64,000 bases of DNA from Desmospora profundinema (GCF_031454155.1 NZ_JAVDQG010000001.1:558001-622000); one strand, 5' to 3'; numbered from the stretch's first letter, positions 42,718-53,481 are shown. The notes: generated by a model from the sequence alone, not told the origin. Numbers and translations are program-made.

Positions 42718-44015
42718 CAGATCTGTGTATCGGGTCCGTATGCTTCCAGACGTTCCTTCACCCGCTGCAGGAAGCGACCTGCCATTAATCCGTCCAGAAT
42801 GCGGTGATCCAGGGAGAGACAGAGATTCACCAGATCCCGCACAGCGATCATATCGTCATGGATCACCGGCTGCTTTACGATGGATTCCATAGAGAGAATC
42901 GCCGCCTGAGGATGGTTGATAATCGGCTGGGAAGCGATTGAACCAAACGATCCGGTGTTGTTGACGGTAAAAGTGCCGCCGGAGAGATCGTCCATGGTCA
43001 GCTTGCCGGCGCGTGTTTTTTCCGCCAGCTGGTGGACGGCTTTGGCAAGACCCAAAATGCTTTTCTCGTCGGCATCGTGGATCACCGGTACATACAGCGC
43101 GTCGTCGGTAGCGACGGCGATGGAGATATTGATCCGCTTTTTCAGGATAATCTTATCTCCGCCCCAGGCTGCGTTCAGATACGGGAATTCTTTGATGGAG
43201 TCCACCACCGCCTTGATAAAGAACGGCATGTAGGTGAGGGAAACCCCTTCCCGCTGTTTAAATTCGTCTTTTAACTTCTTGCGCAGCTTCACCAAGCCGG
43301 TCACATCGGCCTGCACCATGGTCCAGGCGTGGGGCGCTTCATGCTTGCTGGTCACCATCCGCTGGGCGATGGTTTTGCGTACACTGGTGAGCGGCACTTC
43401 CTGATCGCCATTCTCCAGGGTAACCCCTGCCGCCCGTTCCGCAGCCATTTCCCTTTTTTGTTCAGGCGCATCCGGTGCAGCCGCGGGCGCTTCGTCCTCC
43501 TTCACTTCCACAGCGGCCTGTGCCGCTTGGGGCGTGCCGCCCTGTTCGATCACCTGAAGGATGTCCTTGCGGGTAATGCGTCCTCCCCGCCCGCTTCCGC
43601 GCACCTGTTCCAGGTCGATCTCATGCTCCTGTGCCAGCCGGAGCACCGCCGGCGAATAGCGCCCCTTCATGGTGCCTGCTTCCTCTTTCTCTTCGGCGGG
43701 TGATGGCGTGGTGATGTCATCAGCGGGAGCCGCTTCCTTTGCTTCCGCAGGCGCTTCTGGAGTGCCGTTTCCTTCTCCCCCTTCATCGATGCGGCAGATG
43801 ACCACGCCTACCTCGACCGTCTCTCCTTCCCCGGTGACGATCTCAGACAGCGTTCCGGTGATCGTGGAAGGGACTTCCGCATTTACTTTGTCAGTGGCTA
43901 CCTCGCACAGCGGTTCATATTTGGAAACGGAATCACCCGGTTGTTTCAGCCATTTGGTAATCGTGCCTTCGGTCACACTTTCGCCCAGCTGGGGCATCGT
44001 AATATCCGTGGCCAT
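42717..44015 (-). CDS. bkdB: Branched-chain 2-oxoacid dehydrogenase E2 (dihydrolipoyl acyltransferase)
   Basis: E2 forms the core of the complex and transfers the acyl group from lipoamide to CoA. The 432-residue protein has a lipoyl domain (MATDITMPQLGESVTEGTIT, lipoylated Lys in CEVATDKVNAEVPST), an Ala/Pro/Glu linker, the subunit-binding domain RYSPAVLRLAQEHEIDLEQV with GSGRGGRITRKDIL, another linker, and the catalytic domain ending DHRILDGLMAGRFLQ with the active-site His. ATG 44015 follows GAAGGAGG. It is the last gene of the ptb-to-bkdB operon. Confidence 0.95.
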   Translation of the reverse strand: MATDITMPQLGESVTEGTITKWLKQPGDSVSKYEPLCEVATDKVNAEVPSTITGTLSEIVTGEGETVEVGVVICRIDEGGEGNGTPEAPAEAKEAAPADDITTPSPAEEKEEAGTMKGRYSPAVLRLAQEHEIDLEQVRGSGRGGRITRKDILQVIEQGGTPQAAQAAVEVKEDEAPAAAPDAPEQKREMAAERAAGVTLENGDQEVPLTSVRKTIAQRMVTSKHEAPHAWTMVQADVTGLVKLRKKLKDEFKQREGVSLTYMPFFIKAVVDSIKEFPYLNAAWGGDKIILKKRINISIAVATDDALYVPVIHDADEKSILGLAKAVHQLAEKTRAGKLTMDDLSGGTFTVNNTGSFGSIASQPIINHPQAAILSMESIVKQPVIHDDMIAVRDLVNLCLSLDHRILDGLMAGRFLQRVKERLEAYGPDTQI

Positions 44016-44075
44016 GTGCGTACCTCCTTCTTCGCAGGGATTCATCCCGGCCTTTTCCACCTTAAGCGATGCCGT

Positions 44076-45059
44076 TCAAAACTCAGCCAGATCGCGGATG
44101 GCATCTTTCACTTTAGCGGGGTTCATCATAAATTCCTTCTCCAGCGGCGGGCTGTAAGGCATCGCCGGTACATCGGGACCACATAGACGGCGAACGGGAG
44201 CATCCAGCTCAAAGAACGCCTCCTCGGCAATCACGCCGGCGATTTCACCGCCGAAGCCGCCGGTTTGGTTGTCTTCGTGGATGATCAACACCTTGCCGGT
44301 TTTCGCGGTTGCTTCCAGCACGGCTTCCTTATCCAGTGGCACCAAAGTGCGCAGGTCCAGTACATGGACGCTGATTCCTTCTTTCTCCAGCTCTTCCGCC
44401 GCCTTGAGGGCAAAGTGAAGGGTCAAGCCGTAGGAGATCACCGTGACATCGGTTCCCTCCCGCTTCACTTCCGCCTTGCCGATCGGCACGGTATAGTCTT
44501 CCTCAGGCACCTCGCCTTTGATCAGACGGTAACAGCGTTTGTGTTCGAAAAAGAGAACCGGATCCTCGTCCCGAATGGCGCTTTTCAACAGTCCTTTCAC
44601 ATCGTAGGGAGTGGAGGGCATCACGATTTTCAACCCCGGAACGCCTGCAAATAAGCTCTCCACACTTTGAGAGTGATAGAGTGCACCATGGACCCCGCCT
44701 CCGTAGGGGGCCCTCACCACCATCGGACAGTGCCAGGTGTTGTTGGAGCGATAGCGCATCTTGGCCGCTTCGCTCACGAGCTGGTTAACCGCCGGCATGA
44801 TGAAATCGGCAAACTGCATTTCCGCCACCGGACGCATCCCGTAAGCAGAAGCGCCGATGGCCACTCCAGCGATGGCCGATTCCGTCAAGGGCGTGTCCAG
44901 CACCCGCTCCGCCCCAAATTCCTCGATCAGCCCGGCTGTCGCCCGGAACACACCTCCGCGCACGCCCACATCTTCGCCGAGGACAAACACTTTCTCATCC
45001 CGTTTCATCTCTTCGCGCAAGGCGAGGGTTACCGCATCAATATATGAAATCACCGGCAT
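44076..45059 (-). CDS. bkdAB: Branched-chain 2-oxoacid dehydrogenase E1 beta
   Basis: This 327-residue subunit pairs with E1 alpha in the thiamine-diphosphate-dependent decarboxylase. It begins MPVISYIDAVTLALREEMKR, then VFVLGEDVGVRGGVFRATAG, where the glutamate activates ThDP, and DTPLTESAIAGVAIGA, QFADFIMPAVNQLVSEAAKM. The C-terminal transketolase-type domain shows DLRTLVPLDKEAV and HEDNQTGGFGGEI. The ATG at 45059 lies 13 bases after the E1 alpha stop; longer in-frame starts overlap that gene and are rejected. Confidence 0.95.
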   Translation of the reverse strand: MPVISYIDAVTLALREEMKRDEKVFVLGEDVGVRGGVFRATAGLIEEFGAERVLDTPLTESAIAGVAIGASAYGMRPVAEMQFADFIMPAVNQLVSEAAKMRYRSNNTWHCPMVVRAPYGGGVHGALYHSQSVESLFAGVPGLKIVMPSTPYDVKGLLKSAIRDEDPVLFFEHKRCYRLIKGEVPEEDYTVPIGKAEVKREGTDVTVISYGLTLHFALKAAEELEKEGISVHVLDLRTLVPLDKEAVLEATAKTGKVLIIHEDNQTGGFGGEIAGVIAEEAFFELDAPVRRLCGPDVPAMPYSPPLEKEFMMNPAKVKDAIRDLAEF

Positions 45060-45072
45060 GGGTTTCTCCTCC

Positions 45073-46065
45073 TTATTCCGCGTACACGTGGGTGTAGGTT
45101 TCTTGGGGATCCGGATAGGGAGCCTGTTCGGCATATTCCGTCGCTTCATCCACCAGTTTGGCAATCTCTTGGCCCAGCGCCTCTTCTTTCTCTGAAGTTA
45201 GGACTCCCGCCTCCTCCAGGTACTTTTTAAACTGGACGAGGGAGTCTTTCTTCCGGGCTTCCTCCACTTCCTCCACTTCCCGATACGTACGGTCGTCGTC
45301 ATCACTGGAATGAGGCACCAACCGGTAGGAAGTGGCTTCGATCAGAGTAGGCCCCTCCCCGCGCCGGGCCCGGTCTGCCGCTTCACGGACCACTTGGAAC
45401 ACCGCAAGCGGATCGTTCCCGTCCACTTCCACACCGGGCATGCCATACCCCTGTCCGCGAGCCGCTACGCTGCCACCGGCCAACTGTTTTTCCACCGGAA
45501 CAGAGATCGCATACTTGTTGTTTTCGCAGAGGAAGATTACCGGCAGGTCGTGGACCCCGGCAAAGTTTAACCCTTCGTGGAAGTCTCCCTGGTTGCTGGA
45601 GCCTTCGCCAAAGGTGGTGAACGACACCAGATCCTTTTTCTCCATTTTGGCTGCCAATGCTACGCCCACCGCGTGCAACAACTGAGTGGTCACCGGGGAA
45701 GACCCGGAGATGACTCGGAAACGTTTGTCCCCATAATGTCCCGGCATTTGACGGCCGCCGCTGTTCGGGTCCTCCGCTTTGGCAAATGCGGACAGCATCT
45801 GGTCTTTGGCGGATTGGCCGAAAACCAGCATCATGCCCAGATCGCGGTAATAGGGACAGAGCCAATCTTTTTCCCGATCCAAGGCGAAAGCAGCGCCCAC
45901 CTGAATCGCTTCCTGTCCCTGACAGGAGATGACAAAGGGAATCTTGCCGGCGCGGTTTAACAACCACATACGCTCGTCGATCTTGCGGGCCAGCAGCATG
46001 TAGCGGTACATGTCAAACACTTGCTCATCGGTCAATCCCATGTTCGCGTGTCGCGATTCTCCCAT
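45073..46065 (-). CDS. bkdAA: Branched-chain 2-oxoacid dehydrogenase E1 alpha
   Basis: This 330-residue subunit binds thiamine diphosphate and decarboxylates the 2-oxoacids of Val, Ile and Leu. The ThDP motif appears as FGEGSSNQGDFHEGLNFAGV ending in ENNKYAIS. SCQGQEAIQVG and CPYYRDLGMMLVFG give the substrate tunnel. Phosphorylation-loop-like residues occur in YRLVPHSSDDDDRTYR. ATG 46065 follows GGAGGGATCC; the open frame to 46149 overlaps lpdV. The products, branched acyl-CoAs, prime iso- and anteiso-fatty acids. Confidence 0.95.
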   Translation of the reverse strand: MGESRHANMGLTDEQVFDMYRYMLLARKIDERMWLLNRAGKIPFVISCQGQEAIQVGAAFALDREKDWLCPYYRDLGMMLVFGQSAKDQMLSAFAKAEDPNSGGRQMPGHYGDKRFRVISGSSPVTTQLLHAVGVALAAKMEKKDLVSFTTFGEGSSNQGDFHEGLNFAGVHDLPVIFLCENNKYAISVPVEKQLAGGSVAARGQGYGMPGVEVDGNDPLAVFQVVREAADRARRGEGPTLIEATSYRLVPHSSDDDDRTYREVEEVEEARKKDSLVQFKKYLEEAGVLTSEKEEALGQEIAKLVDEATEYAEQAPYPDPQETYTHVYAE

Positions 46066-46099
46066 GACGGATCCCTCCGATCCCGTAAAATTTTTGAGC

Positions 46100-47527
46100 T
46101 TAAGCGGAATGAATCGGCTTTCCATCCACTGCCAGCGCCACTTCCCCATAAACCTCGGACATCGTCGGGTGAGGATGGATCACCTGGCTGATTTCCCAGG
46201 GGGTGGCATCCAATACTTTGGCCAGACCCGCTTCCGAAATCAAATCAGTAGCATGGGGACCAATGATATGGACACCCAGGAGGTCATCTGTTGCCTGATC
46301 GGCCACCACCTTGATAAATCCGTCCGATTCACCAAACACCAATGCTTTACCGATAGCGCGGAATGGAAATTTGGCCGTTTTGATGGCCAATCCCTTCTCT
46401 TTTGCTTCCTCTTCCGTCAACCCGATCGATCCAATCTCCGGCCGACTGTATGTACACCGGGGGACCGTGGTGGAATCAAGCGGATGAACGTCTTTCCCCA
46501 AAATATGATCTACCGCCAGGATCCCCTCATGGGATGCGACGTGGGCCAGCTGGTATCCTCCGTTCACATCGCCGATGGCATAGATGTGGGATTCCGCCGT
46601 TTGCATGAACTCATTTACTTGGATAAATCCCTTTTCCACCTCGATGGATGTATTGGCAAGCCCGATATCTTCCGTGTTGGGCTGTCGCCCCACGGAAACC
46701 AACATCCGCTCGGCTTCCAACGACTGCCTCTCTCCGCCTTTTTCGAGCTGCACCTGTACACCCTGGTCATTTACCTGTACCGTCTCCGGCAGCACCTTGG
46801 CCCCGGTGAGAATTTTCACTTTCCGCTTTTTCAGCAGACGCGTCATTTCCTTGCTTACTTCCGGGTCCTCAAAGGGGAGGATGCGGCCGGCAAATTCCAC
46901 CACCGTCACATTCACCCCGAAATCATTCAACAGGGAAGCCCACTCAATCCCGATCACTCCGCCGCCGACGATCACCATCGATTCTGGAAGCGATTCCATT
47001 TCCAGGGCATGATCAGAGAACATCACTTTTTCCCCGTCCACTTCCAAACCAGGCAGGCTGCGGGGACGGGAACCGGTTGCGATAATGACGTTTTGGGGAA
47101 TCAGCATTTCATTTTCCGAACCATCCCCTTTCTCTACGGAGATGGTTCCCGGTTGGGGCGAGAAGATGGAGGGTCCCAGGATGCGTCCCATCCCTTCCAC
47201 CACCGTAACCCCGTTTTTCTTTAATAGCTGCTGCACCCCTTTGTGCAGCTGGTCCTTCACCCGGTTTTTCCGGCCCTGTACCAACGGCATGTCCAAGCGG
47301 ACATCGCCCACGGCGATCCCGTAATCCTCGCTGTTTTTCATGTTATGGTACAATTCCGCACTACGTAACAGCGATTTGGAGGGGATGCACCCCTTGTGGA
47401 GACAGACGCCTCCCACTTTTTCCCGTTCCACCAAAGCCGTCTTCAAGCCGGCCTGAGCAGCGCGGATGGCGGCCACATAGCCACCCGGACCCGCACCCAA
47501 GATCACCAGATCATAGTTGTCAGCCAT
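46100..47527 (-). CDS. lpdV: Dihydrolipoyl dehydrogenase E3 of the bkd operon
   Basis: E3 reoxidises dihydrolipoamide with NAD. The 475-residue flavoprotein starts [20 protein letters not shown] (FAD loop), followed by the redox-active disulfide [16 protein letters not shown]. The NAD-binding loop is [15 protein letters not shown], and the C-terminal His-Glu dyad is in [20 protein letters not shown] 47527 overlaps the end of buk by eight bases; GGAAAGGAAAGG lies just upstream. Together with bkdAA, bkdAB and bkdB it makes a complete dehydrogenase. Confidence 0.95.
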   Translation of the reverse strand: MADNYDLVILGAGPGGYVAAIRAAQAGLKTALVEREKVGGVCLHKGCIPSKSLLRSAELYHNMKNSEDYGIAVGDVRLDMPLVQGRKNRVKDQLHKGVQQLLKKNGVTVVEGMGRILGPSIFSPQPGTISVEKGDGSENEMLIPQNVIIATGSRPRSLPGLEVDGEKVMFSDHALEMESLPESMVIVGGGVIGIEWASLLNDFGVNVTVVEFAGRILPFEDPEVSKEMTRLLKKRKVKILTGAKVLPETVQVNDQGVQVQLEKGGERQSLEAERMLVSVGRQPNTEDIGLANTSIEVEKGFIQVNEFMQTAESHIYAIGDVNGGYQLAHVASHEGILAVDHILGKDVHPLDSTTVPRCTYSRPEIGSIGLTEEEAKEKGLAIKTAKFPFRAIGKALVFGESDGFIKVVADQATDDLLGVHIIGPHATDLISEAGLAKVLDATPWEISQVIHPHPTMSEVYGEVALAVDGKPIHSA

Positions 47528-48638
47528 CCATCGACATCCTTTCCTTTCCGGACTCCCCATGCGGGTAGATGCGCGCTTCTTCTTCCCCGCGGACGACCCG
47601 GATCGCACCTTCCACCAGTGCCTGCAATTCATTTTCTCCAGGCACCACATGGACATCGGCAATCCATTGGGTCCGTTTGCGGATCTCCTCGGTAAACAGC
47701 TCGCCGTAAGCCAGACCCCCGGTCAGGATGATTCCGTCCACATTCCCTTCCAGGACAGCGGCGTAGGAACCGATCTCCTTTGCCACCTGGTACGCCATGG
47801 CGTGGTAGACGAGACGGGCCTGCTCGTCTCCTTCCCGGATGCGGTTTTCCACCAGCCTGGCATCGGTGGTTCCGAGGTAGCCCATCAATCCCCCTTTTCC
47901 CACGATCATCTTCATGATCTCACTGGCGAAAAATTTACCGGAATAACTGATGGCCACCAGATCCCCCACCGGCAGCGTCCCCGCCCGTTCCGGGGAAAAA
48001 GGACCCTCCCCGTGCAGCCCATTGTTGACGTCGACCACACGACCGCGGCGATGGGCTCCCACCGTGATGCCGCCGCCCATGTGCGCCACCACCAGGTTAA
48101 TCTCATTGTACCGTTTCCCCATCTGTTCGGCGACCCGGCGGGCCACTGCCTTTTGGTTCAGAGCATGAAAAATGCTGCGCCGCTCAATCTCCGGCACCCC
48201 GGAAATACGGGCTATCGGTTCCAATTCGTCCACTACCACCGGATCGACGATAAAAGCGGGGATATTCATCGTTTCCGCGATATCCCGGGCCAGGACAGCG
48301 CCCAGATTTGACGCGTGCTCTCCATAGCGACCCGAGCGCAAATCCCGAATCATCGCGTCGTTCACCTTATATGTGCCGCCGGGGATGGGCCTGAGCAACC
48401 CTCCGCGACCAACCACCGCCTGCAACCCGGTGAGATGGATTCCCTCCCGTTCCAGGGTCTGAAGAATCACTTGTTTGCGGAAAGGGTACTGGTCAAACAG
48501 ATCCGGATAGCGGGCCAACTCCTCGGCATCATGTCGCAGCGTTTCCTCCAGAATCGCTTTTTCGTCGTCGTAAACTCCGATCTTGGTTGATGTGGAGCCG
48601 GGATTGATCGCCAGCACCCGAATCGGTTCCTGCACCAT
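47520..48638 (-). CDS. buk: Butyrate (branched-chain acyl) kinase
   Basis: Buk converts acyl phosphate and ADP to the free acid and ATP. The 372-residue ASKHA-fold kinase starts with [20 protein letters not shown] (phosphate loop) and has [38 protein letters not shown] and [14 protein letters not shown]. With Ptb it forms a route from isobutyryl-, isovaleryl- or methylbutyryl-CoA to the acid with ATP gain. The start is ATG 48638. It overlaps lpdV at the other end. Confidence 0.95.
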   Translation of the reverse strand: MVQEPIRVLAINPGSTSTKIGVYDDEKAILEETLRHDAEELARYPDLFDQYPFRKQVILQTLEREGIHLTGLQAVVGRGGLLRPIPGGTYKVNDAMIRDLRSGRYGEHASNLGAVLARDIAETMNIPAFIVDPVVVDELEPIARISGVPEIERRSIFHALNQKAVARRVAEQMGKRYNEINLVVAHMGGGITVGAHRRGRVVDVNNGLHGEGPFSPERAGTLPVGDLVAISYSGKFFASEIMKMIVGKGGLMGYLGTTDARLVENRIREGDEQARLVYHAMAYQVAKEIGSYAAVLEGNVDGIILTGGLAYGELFTEEIRKRTQWIADVHVVPGENELQALVEGAIRVVRGEEEARIYPHGESGKERMSMDG

Positions 48639-48670
48639 TCAACACTCCGTTCTTCCCCGTTAAGTTGAAA

Positions 48671-49765
48671 TTACTTCATGTTTAAGATGTTTCGCTCGTT
48701 TAAAAGGAACATACTCCGGGATTGCCGCATCGTGGCGATCCGCTCTTCCGCCATCCGGTCGGCTGCTTTATAGCTGGGTATGCGATCCCGCTCGGCGATT
48801 TCAAAGATCCGGAGGATGGTGTCGTAAATGCCTTCCACCTTTTTCATCGCCCGTTCCCGGTTGTATCCCAGCAACTCGTCCGCCACATTAATTAAGCCGC
48901 CGGCATTGATGACATAATCGGGTGCGTAGACAATTCCTTTTTCATTCAGGATGTCTCCATGCTCTTCGTCTTTCAGCTGGTTGTTGGCGGAACCGGCAAT
49001 GACGCGGCAGTGCAGGCGGTTGATCGTGTCATCGTTGATAATGGCCCCTAAGGCGCAGGGAGCGAATATATCGCACTCCACATCATAAATGTGATCCGGA
49101 TCCACGGTCTCCGCTCCAAAATCACGGACGGCGCGTTCCATATTCTCTTGGTTGATGTCGGTGACGATCAACCGGACTCCTTCATCATGCAAATACTTGC
49201 AAAGGTGATAAGCCACACTTCCAACCCCTTGCACCGCCACCACTTTTCCTTCCAGGGAGTCGGAACCATAAGCGATCTGGGCCGCTGCTTTCATGCCGTG
49301 GTAGCAGCCGTATGCCGTAACGGGGGACGGGTTGCCGCTGGAACCGAACGCCGGCGACACACCGGTAACGAAACGGGTCTCTTCATGGATCAAATCCATG
49401 TCCTCCACTGTGGTTCCTACGTCTTCCGCCGTGATATAACGACCGTTCAACCCCTGGATAAACCGGCCGAAGGCGCGGAACATCGCTTCATTCTTATCCT
49501 TTCTGGGATCGCCGATGATGACGGTTTTGCCGCCGCCCAGATTGAGCCCCGATGCGGCCGCTTTATAGGTCATGCCCCGGGCCAGGCGCAAAGCGTCAAT
49601 CACCGCATCCTCCTCCGAAGCATATGTCCACATGCGGGTCCCGCCCAGCGCGGGACCCAACGTGGTGTCATGGATGGCGATAATCGCTTTCAGGCCGGAC
49701 TCTTCGTCCTGGCAGAACAGCAGTTGTTCATAGTCGTATTTCTCCAGCGTTTTGAAGATCTCCAT
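48671..49765 (-). CDS. bcd: Leucine (branched-chain amino acid) dehydrogenase
   Basis: This NAD enzyme deaminates Leu, Ile and Val to their 2-oxoacids, the substrates of the bkd complex. The 364-residue product shows [10 protein letters not shown], the catalytic lysine region [33 protein letters not shown] and the dinucleotide loop [34 protein letters not shown] and [15 protein letters not shown] also match the family. ATG 49765 has GAAGGAG upstream. The place between ptb and buk is the same as in B. subtilis. Confidence 0.95.
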   Translation of the reverse strand: MEIFKTLEKYDYEQLLFCQDEESGLKAIIAIHDTTLGPALGGTRMWTYASEEDAVIDALRLARGMTYKAAASGLNLGGGKTVIIGDPRKDKNEAMFRAFGRFIQGLNGRYITAEDVGTTVEDMDLIHEETRFVTGVSPAFGSSGNPSPVTAYGCYHGMKAAAQIAYGSDSLEGKVVAVQGVGSVAYHLCKYLHDEGVRLIVTDINQENMERAVRDFGAETVDPDHIYDVECDIFAPCALGAIINDDTINRLHCRVIAGSANNQLKDEEHGDILNEKGIVYAPDYVINAGGLINVADELLGYNRERAMKKVEGIYDTILRIFEIAERDRIPSYKAADRMAEERIATMRQSRSMFLLNERNILNMK

Positions 49766-49783
49766 GTGTTAAACTCCTTCCGG

Positions 49784-50707
49784 TCATGATCCGCCTTTCA
49801 TTCGATCGGCCTCCAGCACCGCCAGGGCGATGGAGTACAGCTTGGCCTCGTGGGTGTCCGCCCGGGAGGTAAGCACCACGGGAGCCGAAGCACCCAGGAC
49901 CAACGCACCGATTTTGGCTTTGGCGAAATAGACCATGGACTTGTAAAGGATATTGCCGGCTTCAATATCCGGCACTAAGAGAACGTCCGCGCGGCCGGCG
50001 ACAGGACCGGTGATTTTTTTATGTTCCGCCGCTTCTACGGAAACCGCATTGTCCAGAGCAAATGGACCGTCCACGATCGCTCCCTTGATCTGCCCCCTGC
50101 GGGTCATCTGAGCAAGAGCTGCCGCCTCCAGAGTGGGCGGCATATCGGGGTTGACCACTTCGACTGCACCCAGCACGGCCACCTTGGGTTCTTCCAGACC
50201 CAGTGAATGACAAAGACGGATGACATTTTCCGTAATCTGCGCCTTTTCCTTCAGTGTGGGCTCCACATTGAGGGCGGGATCGGTCACATGGATCAACCGA
50301 TCGTAACCGGGCACCTCAAAGGTGGCCACATGACTCAGCACTTTGCCGGTCCGCAAACCCGCCTCTTTATTTAAGATGGCGCGCAGAAAATCGGAAGTAT
50401 GAACCATCCCTTTCATCACCACATCCGCTTTCCCGTCACGCACGGCCCGGACCGCCGCCCCACATGCTTTCGCAGGGTGGGGTTCATGGATGATCGAACC
50501 GTCCTCCAGCGTAAGATCCAATCCTTCCGACAGCTGGTGGATGCGGGATTCATCTCCAAACAACAGGAAATCAGCGATACCCCGTCGCTTCGCATCCGCC
50601 ACCGCTTCCAACACTTCACGATCATCCGCTGCAGCTACAGCTACGGTCACGGCGGGCAGGGATTCCGCCACCTTTAGCACCTCTTGGAAGCTCTTGATCG
50701 TTTCCAC
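49784..50707 (-). CDS. ptb: Phosphate butyryltransferase
   Basis: Ptb transfers phosphate onto branched acyl-CoA, releasing CoA and giving acyl phosphate for Buk. The 307-residue protein starts METIKSFQEVLKVAESLPAV at GTG 50707 (GAGGTG seven bases upstream). It carries VMKGMVHTSDFLRAILNKEA, HVATFEVPGYDRLIHVTDPA and VLGAVEVVNPDMPPTLEAAA, typical of the PTA/PTB family. It is the first gene of the operon and lies behind a near-consensus sigma-54 promoter. Confidence 0.95.
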   Translation of the reverse strand: METIKSFQEVLKVAESLPAVTVAVAAADDREVLEAVADAKRRGIADFLLFGDESRIHQLSEGLDLTLEDGSIIHEPHPAKACGAAVRAVRDGKADVVMKGMVHTSDFLRAILNKEAGLRTGKVLSHVATFEVPGYDRLIHVTDPALNVEPTLKEKAQITENVIRLCHSLGLEEPKVAVLGAVEVVNPDMPPTLEAAALAQMTRRGQIKGAIVDGPFALDNAVSVEAAEHKKITGPVAGRADVLLVPDIEAGNILYKSMVYFAKAKIGALVLGASAPVVLTSRADTHEAKLYSIALAVLEADRMKGGS

Positions 50708-50798
50708 TAACGAACACCTCGTTTTTCCGACCAGCGTGCATTGATTGCATCGTGTCGAAGTCTATTTTTCTCGATTTGGTCGGCCCCCATGCAATAAG

Positions 50799-50814
50799 AG
50801 CAATTTTCATGCCA
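50799..50814 (-). promoter_or_regulatory. Sigma-54 (SigL) promoter of the bkd operon
   Basis: The minus strand reads TGGCATGAAAATTGCT, which fits the -24/-12 consensus TGGCACG-N4-TTGCA at all invariant positions with the right spacing. It lies about 90 bases before ptb and downstream of two palindromic sites. The gene for the sigma-54 activator BkdR is adjacent. Confidence 0.92.
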
Positions 50815-50873
50815 TCCTGACAGAACCCCCAGCATCCGCGAGAGGAACGTATCTTTCACACTGGCACGGCATG

Positions 50874-50897
50874 GAGTCTGCATGTTATTGCAGACTC
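50874..50897. promoter_or_regulatory. Upstream activator site 1 (palindrome) for BkdR
   Basis: GAGTCTGCA and TGCAGACTC form a perfect nine-base inverted repeat with a six-base spacer. It is centred about 75 bases upstream of the -24/-12 promoter, suitable for an enhancer-binding protein. Confidence 0.75.
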
Positions 50898-50912
50898 CAT
50901 GATGATTATTTC

Positions 50913-50928
50913 CTGCAAAATTTTGCAG
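50913..50928. promoter_or_regulatory. Upstream activator site 2 (palindrome) for BkdR
   Basis: CTGCAAAATTTTGCAG is a perfect 16-base palindrome one base from the bkdR stop codon. It shares the CTGCA/TGCAG half-site with site 1. The two centres are about 35 bases apart. Confidence 0.7.
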
Positions 50929-50929
50929 A

Positions 50930-53044
50930 CTACTCTTCATTTATGTGGGACCGGTTAGGATGGGAAGGATCCGCCCCTCGCTCTTGAACATCGATTCCAT
51001 GCTTCTCCATTTTGTAGTAGAGATTACGGACCGAGATGCCTAAGCGACGGGCGGCTTCCGTCTTGTTCCGATTGGCTCCTTCCAATACTCGCTGAATGTG
51101 TTCCCGTTCGGCACGGGCGATCACATCCTGTAACGTTTCCCCCTCTTTTGGGTGGGGGGAGGAATGGGACGGGGGAGAACTGGAGGGTCGGAAAAGCTGA
51201 AGGGGCAGGAGATGCTCCTTTTGGATGATCCGTTCATGGAAGGACATGTTGATCATCGCCCGGCCCAATACGTTCTCCAGCTCCCGGACATTGCCCGGCC
51301 AGTCATAGGCACACAGCGTTTGCAGCGCTTCGCGACTCACTTCGGAAACATTGCGGCCGTATTCCTGGTTAAACTTTTTAATCAGGAACAACGACAACGC
51401 TTCCAGGTCATCCTTGCGGTTTCGCAACGGCGGGATATGAATGGGCAGCACATTGAGTCGATAATAGAGGTCTTCCCGAAAACGTTTATTCTGGATCGCT
51501 TTCTCCAGGTCGACATGGGTGGCCGCAATCACCCTCACATCCACAGGTATGGCCTTTGTACCGCCTACGCGGACCACTTCTTTCTCCTGCAAAACGCGTA
51601 GGAGTTTGGCCTGAGTGGAAGGAGACAATTCCCCGATTTCGTCCAGAAAGATGGTCCCTCCGCTCGCTTCCTCAAACAAGCCTTTCTTGCCTCCCCGCAA
51701 CGCCCCGGTGAACGCTCCCTCCTCATACCCGAAAAGCTCGCTCTCCAGTAGTGACTCAGACAGCGACGCGCAATTAACCCGAACAAACTGGTTAAACTTG
51801 CGGCTGGAATCATTATGAATGGCATGGGCAAACAACTCCTTACCCGTACCCGACTCTCCGCGCAAAAGAACGGTCGCCCGGGTATGTGCCCCCTGCTTCG
51901 CCTGACGCAAAGCCTCCTGCATCTCCTCGCCGGCTCCGATAATATCGTCAAAGGTGTATTTCGCCTCCAAGGTGCGAATGATGCGGCGCGCCCGCTCCAG
52001 TTCTCGAGTGAGCTTTTTAATTTCCGACATATCATGAATGATTCCGACGCTCCCTTTTAACTTGCCTTCGATGACAATGGGAGCCACGTTGACCACGACA
52101 TCCTTGCGGTGGGGACCCACTTTCATCGGAACCCCGCGAAACGGTTTACCGGTCTTTAACACCTTCATGTGCATACTTTCCCCTTCGGAGATATCGGTGT
52201 CTGCCGGCTTTCCCATCACTTCCTCCGGAGTCAAGCCCGTCAAACGCGTATAGGCGGGGTTAATCAGGACTCCGCGCCCTTGGGTGTCCACTACGGTGAT
52301 TGCATCATCGGAAGAATCGATAATGGCTTGCAGGTGACTTTTCATGCTTTTTAAGTCCGTCACCTGCTGGGTGAGAGCCTGCACCTCCGTGATATCCCGG
52401 AAAACCGCCACCGCTCCGATCGGTTTCCCTTCCCGATCCCGGACCGGCTCGCGGTTGGTCACAATCTGTTTGCCGTTGGCCAACTCCAGGGACTGGTTCA
52501 ACTCCGGCCGGCCCGTGGCAAGCACCTGATCCAACCTGGAGTTGGGGATCGCTTCCGAGATGGATCGACCCATCACCTCACCGGCTTCCATCCCGATGAG
52601 GCGCTCCGCTGCCCGGTTGAACAGCGTCACCTGCCCCACCCGGTTAACAGCAATCATCCCGTCATGTGTGGAGTTTAAAATCGCATCCAATTCCAGTTGC
52701 CGCTGCCGCCACGCCTCAAACCACTGCTCCTTCTCTTCAATCAGATGCATGATCAGATTGGCGACTTCGCCGGACACCACCAGTATGCGACCATCAGTCC
52801 ACTTGCACAAATCGCGGTAGACTTCAGGAATCCCAGTCACTTCCAAAATGACATCGGGTTTTCGGCGGAGAAAAGGCGACACATCCGAACCCGTCGGAAT
52901 CCCCAGGCGTTTGGCTTCATCGATCGCCGGGGCATCGGGGTCGATGTCCACCACTCCCATTACCTTCACCCGGTCCATTTCGCGTAACGCGCGAAGAAGT
53001 GCCGTTCCCCCTTTGCCTCCGCCAACGATCAGAAAACGCTTCAT
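50930..53044 (-). CDS. bkdR: Sigma-54-dependent activator BkdR with N-terminal Rossmann and PAS domains
   Basis: BkdR activates the branched-chain keto acid operon through sigma-54. The 704 residues comprise a Rossmann-like sensor ([20 protein letters not shown]), two PAS domains (first from about 115, second from about 240), a central AAA+ domain with Walker [17 protein letters not shown], the sigma-54 contact GAFTGA (here [12 protein letters not shown]) and [12 protein letters not shown], then a Fis-type [23 protein letters not shown]. The Rossmann part may sense NAD(H) or a metabolite. Target sites are probably the two palindromes just downstream of this gene. Confidence 0.94.
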   Translation of the reverse strand: MKRFLIVGGGKGGTALLRALREMDRVKVMGVVDIDPDAPAIDEAKRLGIPTGSDVSPFLRRKPDVILEVTGIPEVYRDLCKWTDGRILVVSGEVANLIMHLIEEKEQWFEAWRQRQLELDAILNSTHDGMIAVNRVGQVTLFNRAAERLIGMEAGEVMGRSISEAIPNSRLDQVLATGRPELNQSLELANGKQIVTNREPVRDREGKPIGAVAVFRDITEVQALTQQVTDLKSMKSHLQAIIDSSDDAITVVDTQGRGVLINPAYTRLTGLTPEEVMGKPADTDISEGESMHMKVLKTGKPFRGVPMKVGPHRKDVVVNVAPIVIEGKLKGSVGIIHDMSEIKKLTRELERARRIIRTLEAKYTFDDIIGAGEEMQEALRQAKQGAHTRATVLLRGESGTGKELFAHAIHNDSSRKFNQFVRVNCASLSESLLESELFGYEEGAFTGALRGGKKGLFEEASGGTIFLDEIGELSPSTQAKLLRVLQEKEVVRVGGTKAIPVDVRVIAATHVDLEKAIQNKRFREDLYYRLNVLPIHIPPLRNRKDDLEALSLFLIKKFNQEYGRNVSEVSREALQTLCAYDWPGNVRELENVLGRAMINMSFHERIIQKEHLLPLQLFRPSSSPPSHSSPHPKEGETLQDVIARAEREHIQRVLEGANRNKTEAARRLGISVRNLYYKMEKHGIDVQERGADPSHPNRSHINEE

Positions 53045-53168
53045 GGCCGTTCCCCCGTTTCCTTTCTCCGGTTCTTATCTTAACACAACCGTCACCACAA
53101 CCGGCCATCCTCCCATGGCGATCCCGGCGTGTTTGGGTTACCATATGGAAGGAAAGGTGTGGCGAACC

Positions 53169-53450
53169 ATGATCTATCAACGTATCTTGGCCATCTTGAT
53201 TTTGTGCATTCCCGGAGCCACCGGCGTATACGGTTGGACCCTGCTCCGAGATGTCTTCTTCGACTACGTTGCCGGGGAAGGGTTCCAGTGGGGATGGTTT
53301 ATTCTCGGCACGCTGCTGTTCCTGGGAGGGCTCGCCTTTGTCGGCGGATTCCTGTTTTATCGTGATGCCAAACGCAACCAGGTTCAGCCCATGCTGCTGC
53401 GCAAGAAGAAAAAAAGAAAACCGGCACCCGGCGATCAACCGGAGGCATAG
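53169..53450 (+). CDS. DUF2627 (YqzF-like) membrane protein
   Basis: This 93-residue protein has two transmembrane helices. It begins MIYQRILAILILCIPGATGV and has WGWFILGTLLFLGGLAFVGG, then the basic end FYRDAKRNQVQPMLLRKKKK. The pattern agrees with DUF2627 (YqzF), which sits divergent from bkdR in B. subtilis as it does here. ATG 53169 follows AAAGGTG. The open frame back to 52848 runs through bkdR on the other strand and is not coding. Function is unknown. Confidence 0.8.
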   Translation: MIYQRILAILILCIPGATGVYGWTLLRDVFFDYVAGEGFQWGWFILGTLLFLGGLAFVGGFLFYRDAKRNQVQPMLLRKKKKRKPAPGDQPEA

Positions 53451-53481
53451 CAAAACGGTTTCCATGATGGAAACCGTTTTG
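53451..53481 (+). terminator. Terminator after DUF2627 gene
   Basis: Hairpin CAAAACGGTTTCC / GGAAACCGTTTTG starting directly after the stop codon. Confidence 0.8.

Noticed and set aside
52848-53168. Upstream extension of the DUF2627 gene
   Set aside because: It is antisense to the start of bkdR; the ribosome binding site at 53169 defines the real start.
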